Shown here in pieces: positions 16,017 to 23,753 of a stretch of 64,000 nucleotides of DNA (the stretch's first letter is position 1; every line of letters starts with the position of its first letter). The position numbers and the translations under genes are program-made. This DNA is from Gordonia sp. (in: high G+C Gram-positive bacteria) (lineage in GTDB: Bacteria; Actinomycetota; Actinomycetes; Mycobacteriales; Mycobacteriaceae): assembly GCF_020438995.1 (NCBI RefSeq), contig NZ_JAGQTN010000258.1, forward strand, positions 1 to 64,000. The letters run 5' to 3'. The notes beneath the pieces were generated by a model. That model saw only the letters and a list, made by a program, of their open reading frames with translations. It did no database searches and was not told the DNA's origin.

Positions 16017-16535
16017 ATGTGGAAGTCACGAACGTCGTCGAGGTCACGGTGTTTGCGTACGTCGATCGCGGCAGGGTTGGGGGTGGCGGCCCTGGTGGGA
16101 GGGACCGCCATGGCCGCTGCACCTTCGGCTGCTGCGGCACCCTCGGGCGCCACCTACTTCTCGGCGGCCGGCTTCAACTGCGCGATCACCGATTCGGGCA
16201 AAGTCGGCTGTGACCTGGGCCGTTCGGTTCCGGTCCAGCAGTACCTCGGACTGGGCAAAGCCAACGTCTACCTTCCGTACGGTGTGCGGCAGATGGTGAT
16301 CGACGTGCCGTTCCTGCCCGCACATCCGGGACTCGGAATCGGCACGCCGTACACGCTGCCCGGTGGCAATCCGCCGATTGACGAGGTGGGTGTGCCTACC
16401 GGCTCCGGAGCAACCGCCGGATCCAAGGTCTCGCGCGGCGGATCCGAGTGCTACACAGGCTTTCACGGCGCGTTCTACTGCACCGGTCCGGGCGGGCACG
16501 GCTTCAATTACTACACCATGATCGTGGCGAGCTGA
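16017..16535 (+). CDS. Small secreted protein of unknown function
   Basis: A 172-residue protein. The N-terminus is rich in Arg/Ser, then a hydrophobic stretch (SIAAGLGVAALVGGTAMAAA) ends in AAAA, a typical Sec signal peptide with cleavage near residue 40. The mature part is about 130 residues with four cysteines (FNCAI, VGCDL, SECYTG, FYCTG) that could form two disulfides, and a Gly/Pro-rich linker. A GGGAG ribosome-binding site precedes ATG 16017. The layout resembles small exported mycolata proteins, but I do not recognise a family. It is convergent with the DrrB gene, 4 bp apart. Confidence 0.7.
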   Translation: MWKSRTSSRSRCLRTSIAAGLGVAALVGGTAMAAAPSAAAAPSGATYFSAAGFNCAITDSGKVGCDLGRSVPVQQYLGLGKANVYLPYGVRQMVIDVPFLPAHPGLGIGTPYTLPGGNPPIDEVGVPTGSGATAGSKVSRGGSECYTGFHGAFYCTGPGGHGFNYYTMIVAS

Positions 16536-16539
16536 ATCC

Positions 16540-17391
16540 TCAGTCGGCCGTGCGGCGGGTGTAGGCGCGCAGTGCGAACGGGGCGAAGACCGCGGTCAGG
16601 GCGAGGGACCAGATCACCGTTGAGAGCACCGGGTGTTGCAGGGGCAGTGCGGCGTCGGGCATGTCCGGGCCGTTGCCCCAGGACACGCGCAGCGCCTGCA
16701 CGAGCGAGGACATCGGGTTCCATTCGGCGATGACCCGCAGGACCGTGGGCATCGGCCCAGTGGGCACGAACGCGTTGGACAGGAAGCTCAGCGGGAACAG
16801 CGTCGAGAACAGGAATCCGTTGACCGCCTCGACACTGCGCAGCCACGAGCCGACGAGGACGCCGAACCAGATCATCCCGAAACCGAACAGCAGCACCAAC
16901 GCGAAACCGACGACGGCGTCGACGACGTTGGTGCGGATTCGCCAGCCGATGATCAGACCGGTCAGCGCCATCACGACGATGCCGATAGACGAATGCAGCA
17001 GGCTCGCCAGCGCCCGCCCCACCAGCACCGACGACCGCTGGATGGGCAGCGACCGGAACCGGTCGATGATGCCCTTCTCCAAGTCGTTGGTGAGGCCGGA
17101 AGCGACGATGAACGCGGTGAACATCATCGTCTGACCCATGATGCCGGGGAGCAGGAACTCCTTGTACGACGCGCCCGGGGCGTCGATCGCGGCACCGAAC
17201 ACGAACGCGAACAGGAGCACGAACATGATCGGCTGCACCGTCACGTCCGACAGCATCTCCGGCATGCGTTTGGTGTAGATCAGGTTGCGCCACACCATGA
17301 GTCCGGCCTGCTGCCACAGGTTGGTCGGATTGATCTGCGGGCGGTTCACGGTGCGGGCCGCCGCCGTCGAGGTGGTGGATTCGCTGGTCAT
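16540..17391 (-). CDS. ABC-2 type exporter permease, DrrB family
   Basis: A 283-residue membrane protein of the daunorubicin-resistance DrrB type. It has six hydrophobic segments and the ABC-2 signature region near DLEKGIIDRFRSLPIQRSSV. The GIMGQTMMFTAFIVASGL and NAFVPTGPMP segments also fit the family. It overlaps the ATPase gene by 4 bp. Together they would form a half-size exporter of hydrophobic compounds or lipids; drug export is only one possibility. Confidence 0.88.
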   Translation of the reverse strand: MTSESTTSTAAARTVNRPQINPTNLWQQAGLMVWRNLIYTKRMPEMLSDVTVQPIMFVLLFAFVFGAAIDAPGASYKEFLLPGIMGQTMMFTAFIVASGLTNDLEKGIIDRFRSLPIQRSSVLVGRALASLLHSSIGIVVMALTGLIIGWRIRTNVVDAVVGFALVLLFGFGMIWFGVLVGSWLRSVEAVNGFLFSTLFPLSFLSNAFVPTGPMPTVLRVIAEWNPMSSLVQALRVSWGNGPDMPDAALPLQHPVLSTVIWSLALTAVFAPFALRAYTRRTAD

Positions 17392-18422
17392 CGTGACTTC
17401 TCCTCAGTCCCGGTGCCACTGGTGGCCAGGCCGGATTCGGTTGTGTCGGTGTCTTTTTCGTCATCCTCGGCGCGATGTCCGGTCAGTGCGAGGAACACGT
17501 CGTCCAGGCTGGGCCGGGCCAGACCCAGGTCGTCGACGGAGATCTTGCTGTCGTCGAGCCACCCGGCGGCCCGCGTGAGGTCGCCGAGGCCGCCGGCCGG
17601 GGTGGTGAGTCGCCGGGCGTTGCGGTCGATGAACACCTCCCCGCCGCCCTTGCGCAGCAATGCCGCCGCGGCGTCGATGTCGGCGGCGTCGGACACCGTG
17701 AGTTCGAGGCTGGCCGCGCCGGCCTGCTCCTTGAGCTGCAGCGGAGTTCCGTGCGCGATGATCTCGCCCTTGTCGATGACCACGATGTCGTCGGCGAGTT
17801 GATCGGCCTCCTCCAGGTACTGTGTGGTCAGCAACAGCGTGGTGCCGTCATTGACCAACGCACGCAACACTTCCCACAATTCATTTCGGCTGCGCGGGTC
17901 GAGGCCGGTGGTGGGCTCGTCGAGGAACAGCACCGGTGGGGCGGCGATGAGGCTGACGGCCAGATCGAGGCGTCGGCGCATACCGCCTGAGTATGAGCGG
18001 ACCTGTTTGTCGCCGGCGTCGGTGAGGGAGAACTGTTCGAGCAACTCGTCGCCGCGGCGGGCGATGTCGCGACGGCCGATGCCGTACAGACCACCGATCA
18101 GCCGGATGTTCTCGCGGCCGGTCAGATACTCGTCGACGGTGGCCGCCTGGCCGGTCAGGCCCATGTTCTGCCTGACCAGGTCGGGTTCGCGGGTGACGTC
18201 GTAGCCGGCGATGCGGGCCGTGCCGCTGGTGGGCGGTGACAGCGTGGCGAGCATGCGCACGGTGGTGGTCTTGCCGGCACCGTTGGGGCCGAGCAGCCCG
18301 AGGACTGAACCCTCCGGCACCGTGAAGCTGACGCCGTTCACCGCGGTGAAGTCGCCGAAGCGTTTCACCAGGTTATCCGCTTCGATGGCGAGGGGCGTTC
18401 GGTGTGGAGTGGTCATGGTCAC
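17388..18422 (-). CDS. ABC exporter ATP-binding protein, DrrA family
   Basis: A 344-residue ATPase. Walker A is LLGPNGAGKTTTV, the signature is YSGGMRRRLD, Walker B is VLFLDEPTTGLD and the H-loop position carries TTQYLEEAD, glutamine in place of histidine as in DrrA-type proteins. The DrrA-like C-terminal extension includes the RPSLDDVFLALTGH motif. It is the first gene of the two-gene operon. ATG 18422 or 18416 may be the start. The 162 bp to the mod operon hold divergent promoters. Confidence 0.9.
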   Translation of the reverse strand: MTMTTPHRTPLAIEADNLVKRFGDFTAVNGVSFTVPEGSVLGLLGPNGAGKTTTVRMLATLSPPTSGTARIAGYDVTREPDLVRQNMGLTGQAATVDEYLTGRENIRLIGGLYGIGRRDIARRGDELLEQFSLTDAGDKQVRSYSGGMRRRLDLAVSLIAAPPVLFLDEPTTGLDPRSRNELWEVLRALVNDGTTLLLTTQYLEEADQLADDIVVIDKGEIIAHGTPLQLKEQAGAASLELTVSDAADIDAAAALLRKGGGEVFIDRNARRLTTPAGGLGDLTRAAGWLDDSKISVDDLGLARPSLDDVFLALTGHRAEDDEKDTDTTESGLATSGTGTEEKSR

Positions 18423-18571
18423 CCAGGATAGGGAGCAAAGCGGACAACCTGCGACCTATTTACCGGGTGAAAGTCCCTTGCGATGAGCCGACTGTCGTGA
18501 TCCGGATACCGGACCCCAGGGCCTGGTCGGTATGTGAGGAGTATGTCAGCGAAAAAATCCGCGAATGCGGA

Positions 18572-18577
18572 TATGGT
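18572..18577 (+). promoter_or_regulatory. -10 box of the mod operon (leaderless start)
   Basis: TATGGT is 7 nt before ATG 18585, and the protein family starts at that ATG. Earlier in-frame starts (GTG 18534, ATG 18543, ATG 18573) lack good ribosome-binding sites. Confidence 0.5.
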
Positions 18578-18584
18578 TGCCACC

Positions 18585-18989
18585 ATGTCTGCGATCAGGA
18601 TCAGCGAGGCTGCGACGCTGCTCGGCGTCAGCGACGACACCGTGCGCCGCTGGATCGCCGCCGGTGAACTGCCCGCCACCAGCGGTGAGGGCGTCACCAC
18701 CGTCGACGGTGCCGCGCTCGCCGAGATCGCCCGCCGCCGCGCACAGCAACCCGCCGACGACGGCAGCGGCGTGCTGCGCTCGGCCCGCAACCGGTTCACC
18801 GGCCTGGTCACCGACGTCCAGACCGACACGGTGATGGCCAAGGTGACCATGCAGTGCGGGCCGTTCGAGGTCACCTCACTGATGAGTTCGGAAGCGGCCA
18901 GAGAATTGGCACTGGAGCCGGGCAGCGTCGCCACGGCAGTGGTCAAAGCGACGACGGTGATCGTCGAAGTCAAAGGAGAACAACGATGA
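18585..18989 (+). CDS. Molybdopterin/molybdate-binding protein with MerR-like HTH and TOBE domain
   Basis: A 134-residue protein. Residues 1-50 form a helix-turn-helix of the excisionase/MerR type (IRISEAATLLGVSDDTVRRW). Residues about 68-130 form a Mop/TOBE domain (SARNRFTGLVTDVQTDTVMAKVTM through VVKATTVIVEV) that binds molybdate or tungstate. It is the first gene of the mod operon and overlaps modA by 4 bp. Likely roles are Mo storage or Mo-dependent regulation of the operon. The family is common upstream of actinobacterial modABC. Confidence 0.85.
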   Translation: MSAIRISEAATLLGVSDDTVRRWIAAGELPATSGEGVTTVDGAALAEIARRRAQQPADDGSGVLRSARNRFTGLVTDVQTDTVMAKVTMQCGPFEVTSLMSSEAARELALEPGSVATAVVKATTVIVEVKGEQR

Positions 18990-19756
18990 AGAAACTCGGG
19001 GCAGTATTGGGGGTCGCGGCCCTGCTCGTGGTGGCGGGCTGCTCGTCCGACGACGGTGACGACGCGGCGTCGAGCTCGGCCGCGTCCGGTCCGGTGACGC
19101 TCAACGTGTACGCTGCCGCGTCGTTGAAGAACACCTTCACCGCGATCGCGGGTGAGTTCGAGAAGGAGAACGACGGCGTCAAGGTGTCGCTGTCGTTCGA
19201 CGGATCGTCGACGCTGGTCAACCAGATCAAACAGGGCGCGCCCGCCGATGTGTTCGCCTCCGCAGACGAGAAGAACATGGAAAAGCTCGGCGACAAGGCC
19301 ACCGACCCGAAGATCTTCGCCACCAACACGCTCGTCATCGTCACCGCCCCCGGAAATCCGAAAGGTATTGCGTCCTTTGCTGATCTGAACAAGGCGGGGG
19401 TGACCACCGTCGTCTGCCAGGAGGCGCAGCCATGCGGTAACGCCACCGCGACCGTCGAGAAGAACACCGGCGTCACTGTCAAGGCGGCCTCGGAGGAGCA
19501 GTCGGTGACGGCGGTGCTCACCAAGGTCACCACCGGACAGGCAGATGCGGGCGTCGTGTACGTCACCGACGCCAAGTCGGCCGGCGACAAGGTGGCCACC
19601 GTCGACGATCCGGCATTCGCCGAGGTCGTCAACAAGTATCCGATCGCCACCGTTTCGGGCGCGGCCAACGACGCCGTCGGCAAGGAGTTCGCCGAACTGG
19701 TGCTCGGTGAGACCGGGCAGAAGATCCTGGGAGAGGCCGGTTTCGGCAAGCCATGA
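18986..19756 (+). CDS. modA: Molybdate ABC transporter substrate-binding lipoprotein ModA
   Basis: A 256-residue lipoprotein. The signal sequence ends in the lipobox VVAGC, so Cys19 or so is lipidated. The mature part matches ModA: LNVYAAASLKNTFTAIA at the start, FDGSSTLVNQI for the oxyanion site, ADVFASADEKNMEKL, and NTLVIVTAPGNP. It captures molybdate outside the membrane and delivers it to ModB. It overlaps both neighbours by 4 bp, so translation is coupled. Confidence 0.93.
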   Translation: MKKLGAVLGVAALLVVAGCSSDDGDDAASSSAASGPVTLNVYAAASLKNTFTAIAGEFEKENDGVKVSLSFDGSSTLVNQIKQGAPADVFASADEKNMEKLGDKATDPKIFATNTLVIVTAPGNPKGIASFADLNKAGVTTVVCQEAQPCGNATATVEKNTGVTVKAASEEQSVTAVLTKVTTGQADAGVVYVTDAKSAGDKVATVDDPAFAEVVNKYPIATVSGAANDAVGKEFAELVLGETGQKILGEAGFGKP

Positions 19757-20532
19757 GACGGGCGCCCTGGTGGGTGTATCTCATTGCGGCGGTGGGGGTC
19801 ACGGTCATCGTGCTCCCACCGCTCGCGTTGGTGCTCAAGACGCCGTGGGACACGTTCGTCGCGCAGGTGACCTCGCAGTCGTCGCGGGAGGCGTTGCGGT
19901 TGTCGCTGCAGACGTCGGCGGCCACCACTGGGTTGTGCGTACTACTGGGAGTGCCGATGGCCGTGGTCTTTTCGCGGCACGACGGCCTGCTCGTGCGGGT
20001 ACTTCGGTCGCTGGTGCTGCTGCCTTTGGTGCTGCCGCCGGTAGTCGGTGGTCTCGCGTTGCTGTACACGTTCGGAAAGCTCGGGATTCTCGGACAGCCG
20101 ATGCGTGAGGCCGGAATCGATATCGCCTTCACCACTACCGCCGTGATTCTCGCGCAAACCTTTGTGGCGCTGCCGTTTCTGGTGATCAGCGTCGAGGGCG
20201 CGTTGCGGTCCGCGGGCACCCGGTATGAGGAGGTGGCTGCGACGCTCGGGGCTTCGCCCACGCGGGTGCTGTGGAAGGTGACCATCCCGTTGATCGCGCC
20301 GTCGGTGCTGGCGGGGCTGGTGCTGTCGTTCGCGCGGGCGCTCGGCGAGTTCGGCGCCACCATCACCTTCGCCGGCAACGCTCCCGGCGTCACCCGGACC
20401 GCGCCCCTGGCCATCTACGTCGACGCCATCGACGACCCCCAACGGGCCATCCCCATGTCCATTGTGCTGGTACTGATTTCGCTGGTCGTCGTGGTCGGGG
20501 TGCACAGCCGTCGTAAGGCGGTGGGTTCGTGA
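19753..20532 (+). CDS. modB: Molybdate ABC transporter permease ModB
   Basis: A 259-residue permease with about six membrane helices. The EAA loop is EVAATLGASPTRVLWKVTIPL (about residues 157-177), which docks with ModC. The segments LPLVLPPVVGGLALLYTFG and ARALGEFGATITFAGN are characteristic of ModB. Start ATG 19753 overlaps the modA stop. The gene ends 363 bp before modC, an unusual gap filled by three repeats. Confidence 0.93.
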   Translation: MRRAPWWVYLIAAVGVTVIVLPPLALVLKTPWDTFVAQVTSQSSREALRLSLQTSAATTGLCVLLGVPMAVVFSRHDGLLVRVLRSLVLLPLVLPPVVGGLALLYTFGKLGILGQPMREAGIDIAFTTTAVILAQTFVALPFLVISVEGALRSAGTRYEEVAATLGASPTRVLWKVTIPLIAPSVLAGLVLSFARALGEFGATITFAGNAPGVTRTAPLAIYVDAIDDPQRAIPMSIVLVLISLVVVVGVHSRRKAVGS

Positions 20533-20543
20533 CCGTGGTGAAC

Positions 20544-20620
20544 GGTTTGGGAGCCTCATCTCGCCGGACCCTTCGTGACCTTCGCTCCTTCGTCGCTTCA
20601 GCCTCAGGGATCAAGAGGGG
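20544..20620 (+). repeat. Dispersed repeat family A, copy 4 (between modB and modC)
   Basis: The copy begins GGTTTGGGAGCCTCATCTCG and continues with the CCGGACCC...CCTCAGGGATCAAGAG core. It is directly repeated at 20651, with a period of 107 bp. It starts 11 bp after the modB stop. Confidence 0.85.
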
Positions 20621-20650
20621 TGTTCCGGTTGGGGATGGGGCGGGGTGTTC

Positions 20651-20727
20651 GGTTTGGGAGCCTCATCTCGCCGGACCCTTCGTGACCTTCGCTCCTTCGT
20701 CGCTTCAGCCTCAGGGATCAAGAGGGG
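20651..20727 (+). repeat. Dispersed repeat family A, copy 5
   Basis: Identical to the previous copy over almost its whole 77 bp, in direct orientation. The spacer between the two (20621-20650) is G-rich (GTGTTCCGGTTGGGGATGGG). Confidence 0.85.
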
Positions 20728-20788
20728 TGCAGCTGTTCGAAACAGATACATGGCCGCGCGGATGGCTTTGGGCTTTGCCTTGCAGGGG

Positions 20789-20850
20789 ACTCATCTTGAT
20801 CCCTGAGGCTGAAGCGACGAAGGAGCGAAGGTCACGAAGGGTCCGGCGAC
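20789..20850 (-). repeat. Dispersed repeat family A, copy 6 (inverted)
   Basis: The reverse complement of the core is read as CTCATCTTGATCCCTGAGGC through GAAGGGTCCGGCGACC. With copies 4 and 5 it can form a long hairpin in any modB-modC transcript. The stretch from 20851 to 20895 before modC shows no clear promoter or ribosome-binding site. Confidence 0.85.
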
Positions 20851-20895
20851 CTTTTGTGCCTGACGGAACCACCTCGGCACGATTGGTGACTACCT

Positions 20896-21969
20896 ATGGA
20901 TCTTGAGGTGGATATACGAAATACTTTGCCGGCGTTGCGGATTGAGCACCGGTTCGCGGCGGGGAGTACGACGGCGGTAGTGGGGCCCAACGGGGCGGGG
21001 AAGACGACTCTGCTGAGAGTGCTTGCCGGGTTGGTCGCCGGCGACGACAGTACCCGGATCACGCTGGGCGATAGTATATTTCGGGATATCGGTACGATGA
21101 TGGCGGCGCATCGGCGGGGGGTGGGGATGTTGTCGCAGGACGCGGGGCTGTTCCCGCATCTGAGTGTGCGGTCGAATATCGCGTTTGCGCCGTCGGCGCA
21201 GCATCTTTCGCGGGCCGAGGTGGCCAAGCGGGTGGACCGGTGGATGACGGCGACCGAGGTCACCGAGCTCGCGGACCGTAAGCCGGCGCAATTGTCGGGG
21301 GGCCAGGCACAGCGGGTCGCGATAGCCCGTGCGCTCGCCGCTGAGCCGCGGATTCTATTGTTGGACGAACCTTTTCGAGCACTTGATGTGGATGTCGCCG
21401 GAAGGCTCCGGGCACTGCTGCGGTCGATACTGGCAGATCGCTCCCGCATCACCGTCATGGTCACCCACGACCTCATCGACGCGGTGAGCCTCGCCGACTA
21501 CGTGCTGGTGCTCGCCGATGGCGGCGTCGTCGAATCCGGGCCCACCACAGAGGTATTGACCAGTCCGGCAAGTCAATTCACCGCCACGCTGTCGGGGCTG
21601 AACCTGTTCACCGGAACTGTCGACAACGCCGCGGACCCGGTCGGTGTCGTCGACGGGACGGGGCAGCGGGTGTCCGGGACCGCGTCCGCTCAGGTTGCGG
21701 TGGGCGAGCGGGCCGCGGCCGCGTTCTCGCCACGGGCGGTGGCCGTGTACCTACATGCGGCAGCTGGATCACCTCGAACGGTGTTGCGCGGCACGGTCGT
21801 CGACGTCGCCCCGCGCGGGGAGCACGCGCTGGTGCGCTCGGATGTGGCCGGGCAGGCGGTTGCGGCAGAAGTCACCTGGGCTGCCGTCGCCGATCTCGGT
21901 CTGGTGTCCGGGCATGATGTGGAACTTGTGGTCAAGGCCTCCGACGTGCGGGTTTACGCGCTGAACTGA
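20896..21969 (+). CDS. modC: Molybdate ABC transporter ATP-binding protein ModC
   Basis: A 357-residue ATPase. Walker A is VVGPNGAGKTTLL, the Q-loop is near LSQDAGLFPHL, the signature is LSGGQAQRVAIARAL, Walker B is ILLLDEPFRALD and the H-loop is VMVTHDLID. A TOBE/Mop-like C-terminal domain (about residues 290-357) covers RTVLRGTVVDVAPRGEHALV and ends in VVKASDVRVYALN. It energises molybdate import with ModA and ModB. It is separated from modB by repeats, so it may have its own promoter or depend on read-through. Confidence 0.93.
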   Translation: MDLEVDIRNTLPALRIEHRFAAGSTTAVVGPNGAGKTTLLRVLAGLVAGDDSTRITLGDSIFRDIGTMMAAHRRGVGMLSQDAGLFPHLSVRSNIAFAPSAQHLSRAEVAKRVDRWMTATEVTELADRKPAQLSGGQAQRVAIARALAAEPRILLLDEPFRALDVDVAGRLRALLRSILADRSRITVMVTHDLIDAVSLADYVLVLADGGVVESGPTTEVLTSPASQFTATLSGLNLFTGTVDNAADPVGVVDGTGQRVSGTASAQVAVGERAAAAFSPRAVAVYLHAAAGSPRTVLRGTVVDVAPRGEHALVRSDVAGQAVAAEVTWAAVADLGLVSGHDVELVVKASDVRVYALN

Positions 21970-21983
21970 GAGCGTACGCGGAG

Positions 21984-22460
21984 CTACGCCGACGGATTGC
22001 ACAGTTCGTCGGGTAGGTCGGGGTGCGGTCCGCCGCTGATCTTGTGGAGAGTGGTGATGCACGCGCGCAGCTCGTCGGTGGACACGGCGGCCACCTTGGA
22101 GTCGAAGTGGGCTCGCAGGTCCCCGAGAACCCGCTGCTGCAGGGCGACGCCGGCGGGCGTCACCTCCAGGGTGGTGGCGCGGCGATCGGTTGCCGACGGT
22201 GTGCGCCGTAGTAGGCCGAGGCCGGCGAGTTTGTCGACGTCGGAGCTGATGGTGCTGGGCAGGACACCGAGGTAGTCGACCAATAGGCTCGGCCGGTTGA
22301 GACCGGCGTGGGCGAGAACGACGATGCTGAGGGTGCGTTCGGACAGTCCGTGGTTCCGCGCGACCGGTTCCAGCAGATGTGCGATGATCCGCCGCACGTC
22401 CATGGCGGCACCGAGGAACTCGATCATGTCCACGTCGTCGGAGCCGGGTGTCTTGGTCAC
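21984..22460 (-). CDS. MarR family transcriptional regulator
   Basis: A 158-residue regulator with a winged helix: GLNRPSLLVDYLGVLPSTIS, then the wing RRTPSATDRRATTLEVTPAG, in which DRR is typical of MarR proteins. It is divergent from the AveC-like membrane protein gene, with a perfect inverted repeat (GTTCAG-TTT-CTGAAC) between them, so it probably controls both. The ligand is unknown. It is convergent with modC, 14 bp apart. Confidence 0.85.
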   Translation of the reverse strand: MTKTPGSDDVDMIEFLGAAMDVRRIIAHLLEPVARNHGLSERTLSIVVLAHAGLNRPSLLVDYLGVLPSTISSDVDKLAGLGLLRRTPSATDRRATTLEVTPAGVALQQRVLGDLRAHFDSKVAAVSTDELRACITTLHKISGGPHPDLPDELCNPSA

Positions 22461-22491
22461 GGGTCGCCATCCTACTCCCGAACCCCATATT

Positions 22492-22506
22492 GTTCAGTTT
22501 CTGAAC
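22492..22506. promoter_or_regulatory. Inverted repeat, probable MarR operator
   Basis: GTTCAG-TTT-CTGAAC is a perfect dyad, flanked by TT on the left and TAA on the right. It is 32 bp before the MarR start and 74 bp before the AveC-like start. The site fits a MarR dimer. Confidence 0.55.
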
Positions 22507-22579
22507 TAATTGGGTTACACTTCGGCCGAGGCGAGGTTCGCCGACGACCTTTGGGGCCGCATCGACCACCTGGAGTGCC

Positions 22580-23728
22580 ATGACGACATCCGAATCAACC
22601 GACACCCGGCTATCCGAACAGCCGGATCCGGTTGTGGAACAGCAGAAGGCGGGCAAGTCGTGGCCGTGGAAGGCGGTGATGGGCTGGGTGCTGCTCGCCG
22701 TCGTCACCGTGATCGTGCTGGTCACCGCGGAGCGCAACGGTCCGGTCGGCTCCGACAACACCAATCCGGCGGGTGTGGGCAAGCCGCCGCCAGTGGAACC
22801 GCTGTGGCCGGGCCTCGACATTCTGTTCTGGGGGCAGGTTCTCGGTGCGGTCCTGCTGGCCATCACGGTCGTCGCATCGGCGATGGTGTGGCGGCGCAGG
22901 CCTGGACATCCCACCGTCCTGATGCTCCTGGCCGCCACCACGTTGTTCTGGTGGGATCCGATCAACAACTGGGCCATCGGGCTGGTCTACAACCCCGACC
23001 TCTGGCATTTCCCGCGGGATATCCCGTGGCTCAACATCTCTCCGATCATCGAACCGCTGACGTCGGTGATCTACGCCCCGTACATCCTCCTGCCGTACTT
23101 CCTGGCGATGCCGCTGCTGCGGGCAATCCAGAAGCGTAGCGGCCCTGCCGCTTTCGTGTGGCGCCATCCATTGATCACCATAGCGATGATGACCTTTGTC
23201 ATCGGCGCGATATGGGATGCGGCGCAGGAGATTCTGCTGACGCGAACCCAGTTCCTCACCTACAGTCACGTGGTCGAGTTCGGTTCCATCGACGTCGGCA
23301 AGAACAGTCAGTTCCCGCTGCTGATGGCCAGCGTACTGATCACCATGGTGATGATCCCCGCGTCGGTGCTGCTGTACCGCGACGACACAGGAAAGACGCA
23401 GGCGGAGAAGATCGCTCAACGCTTCCGGCTGCATCGGACCCGACCGGCGCTGGCCACGTTCGGGGTCATGGTATTGGCGTTGACGATCGCGATGATGACC
23501 TTCAGCTCGGCATTCTGGCTCGCCCGCACCACCGGCGCGGCCTCCACCGTCGCCTGCCCGTGGCCGTATCCGTCGGCCAAAACCTGGGATCCCAAGGGCT
23601 ACTACGAATCCCAGGGTGCGCAGGGACCGTTCACCCCGGGCAAGGCGAGCGACTGGCAGATCGGGCAACCCGACGGACGTCCGACGTCGGTCACCGTAAA
23701 ATCAGATCGCTGCAAGACCGGCGAATAG
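22580..23728 (+). CDS. Multi-pass membrane protein, AveC (spirocyclase) family-like
   Basis: A 382-residue protein with a cytoplasmic N-terminus and about seven hydrophobic segments. Polar motifs between helices include FWWDPINNWAIGLVYNPDLW and the SPIIEPLTSVIYAPY segment, a pattern of the AveC spirocyclase family common in mycolata. AveC in avermectin biosynthesis acts on a spiroketal; mycobacterial homologues have no known reaction. The C-terminus is extracytoplasmic-looking with two cysteines. It lies upstream of the VWA and MoxR genes, 25 bp away, likely one operon. Confidence in the family is moderate. Confidence 0.6.
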   Translation: MTTSESTDTRLSEQPDPVVEQQKAGKSWPWKAVMGWVLLAVVTVIVLVTAERNGPVGSDNTNPAGVGKPPPVEPLWPGLDILFWGQVLGAVLLAITVVASAMVWRRRPGHPTVLMLLAATTLFWWDPINNWAIGLVYNPDLWHFPRDIPWLNISPIIEPLTSVIYAPYILLPYFLAMPLLRAIQKRSGPAAFVWRHPLITIAMMTFVIGAIWDAAQEILLTRTQFLTYSHVVEFGSIDVGKNSQFPLLMASVLITMVMIPASVLLYRDDTGKTQAEKIAQRFRLHRTRPALATFGVMVLALTIAMMTFSSAFWLARTTGAASTVACPWPYPSAKTWDPKGYYESQGAQGPFTPGKASDWQIGQPDGRPTSVTVKSDRCKTGE

Positions 23729-23753
23729 TGTTTCCGCACAACATATCCAGCCA

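Noticed and set aside
20529..20906. Plus-strand frame MTVVNGLG... between modB and modC
   Set aside because: It is read through family A repeats (RRTLRDLRSFVASASGIK) and has no conserved content; treated as repeat DNA.
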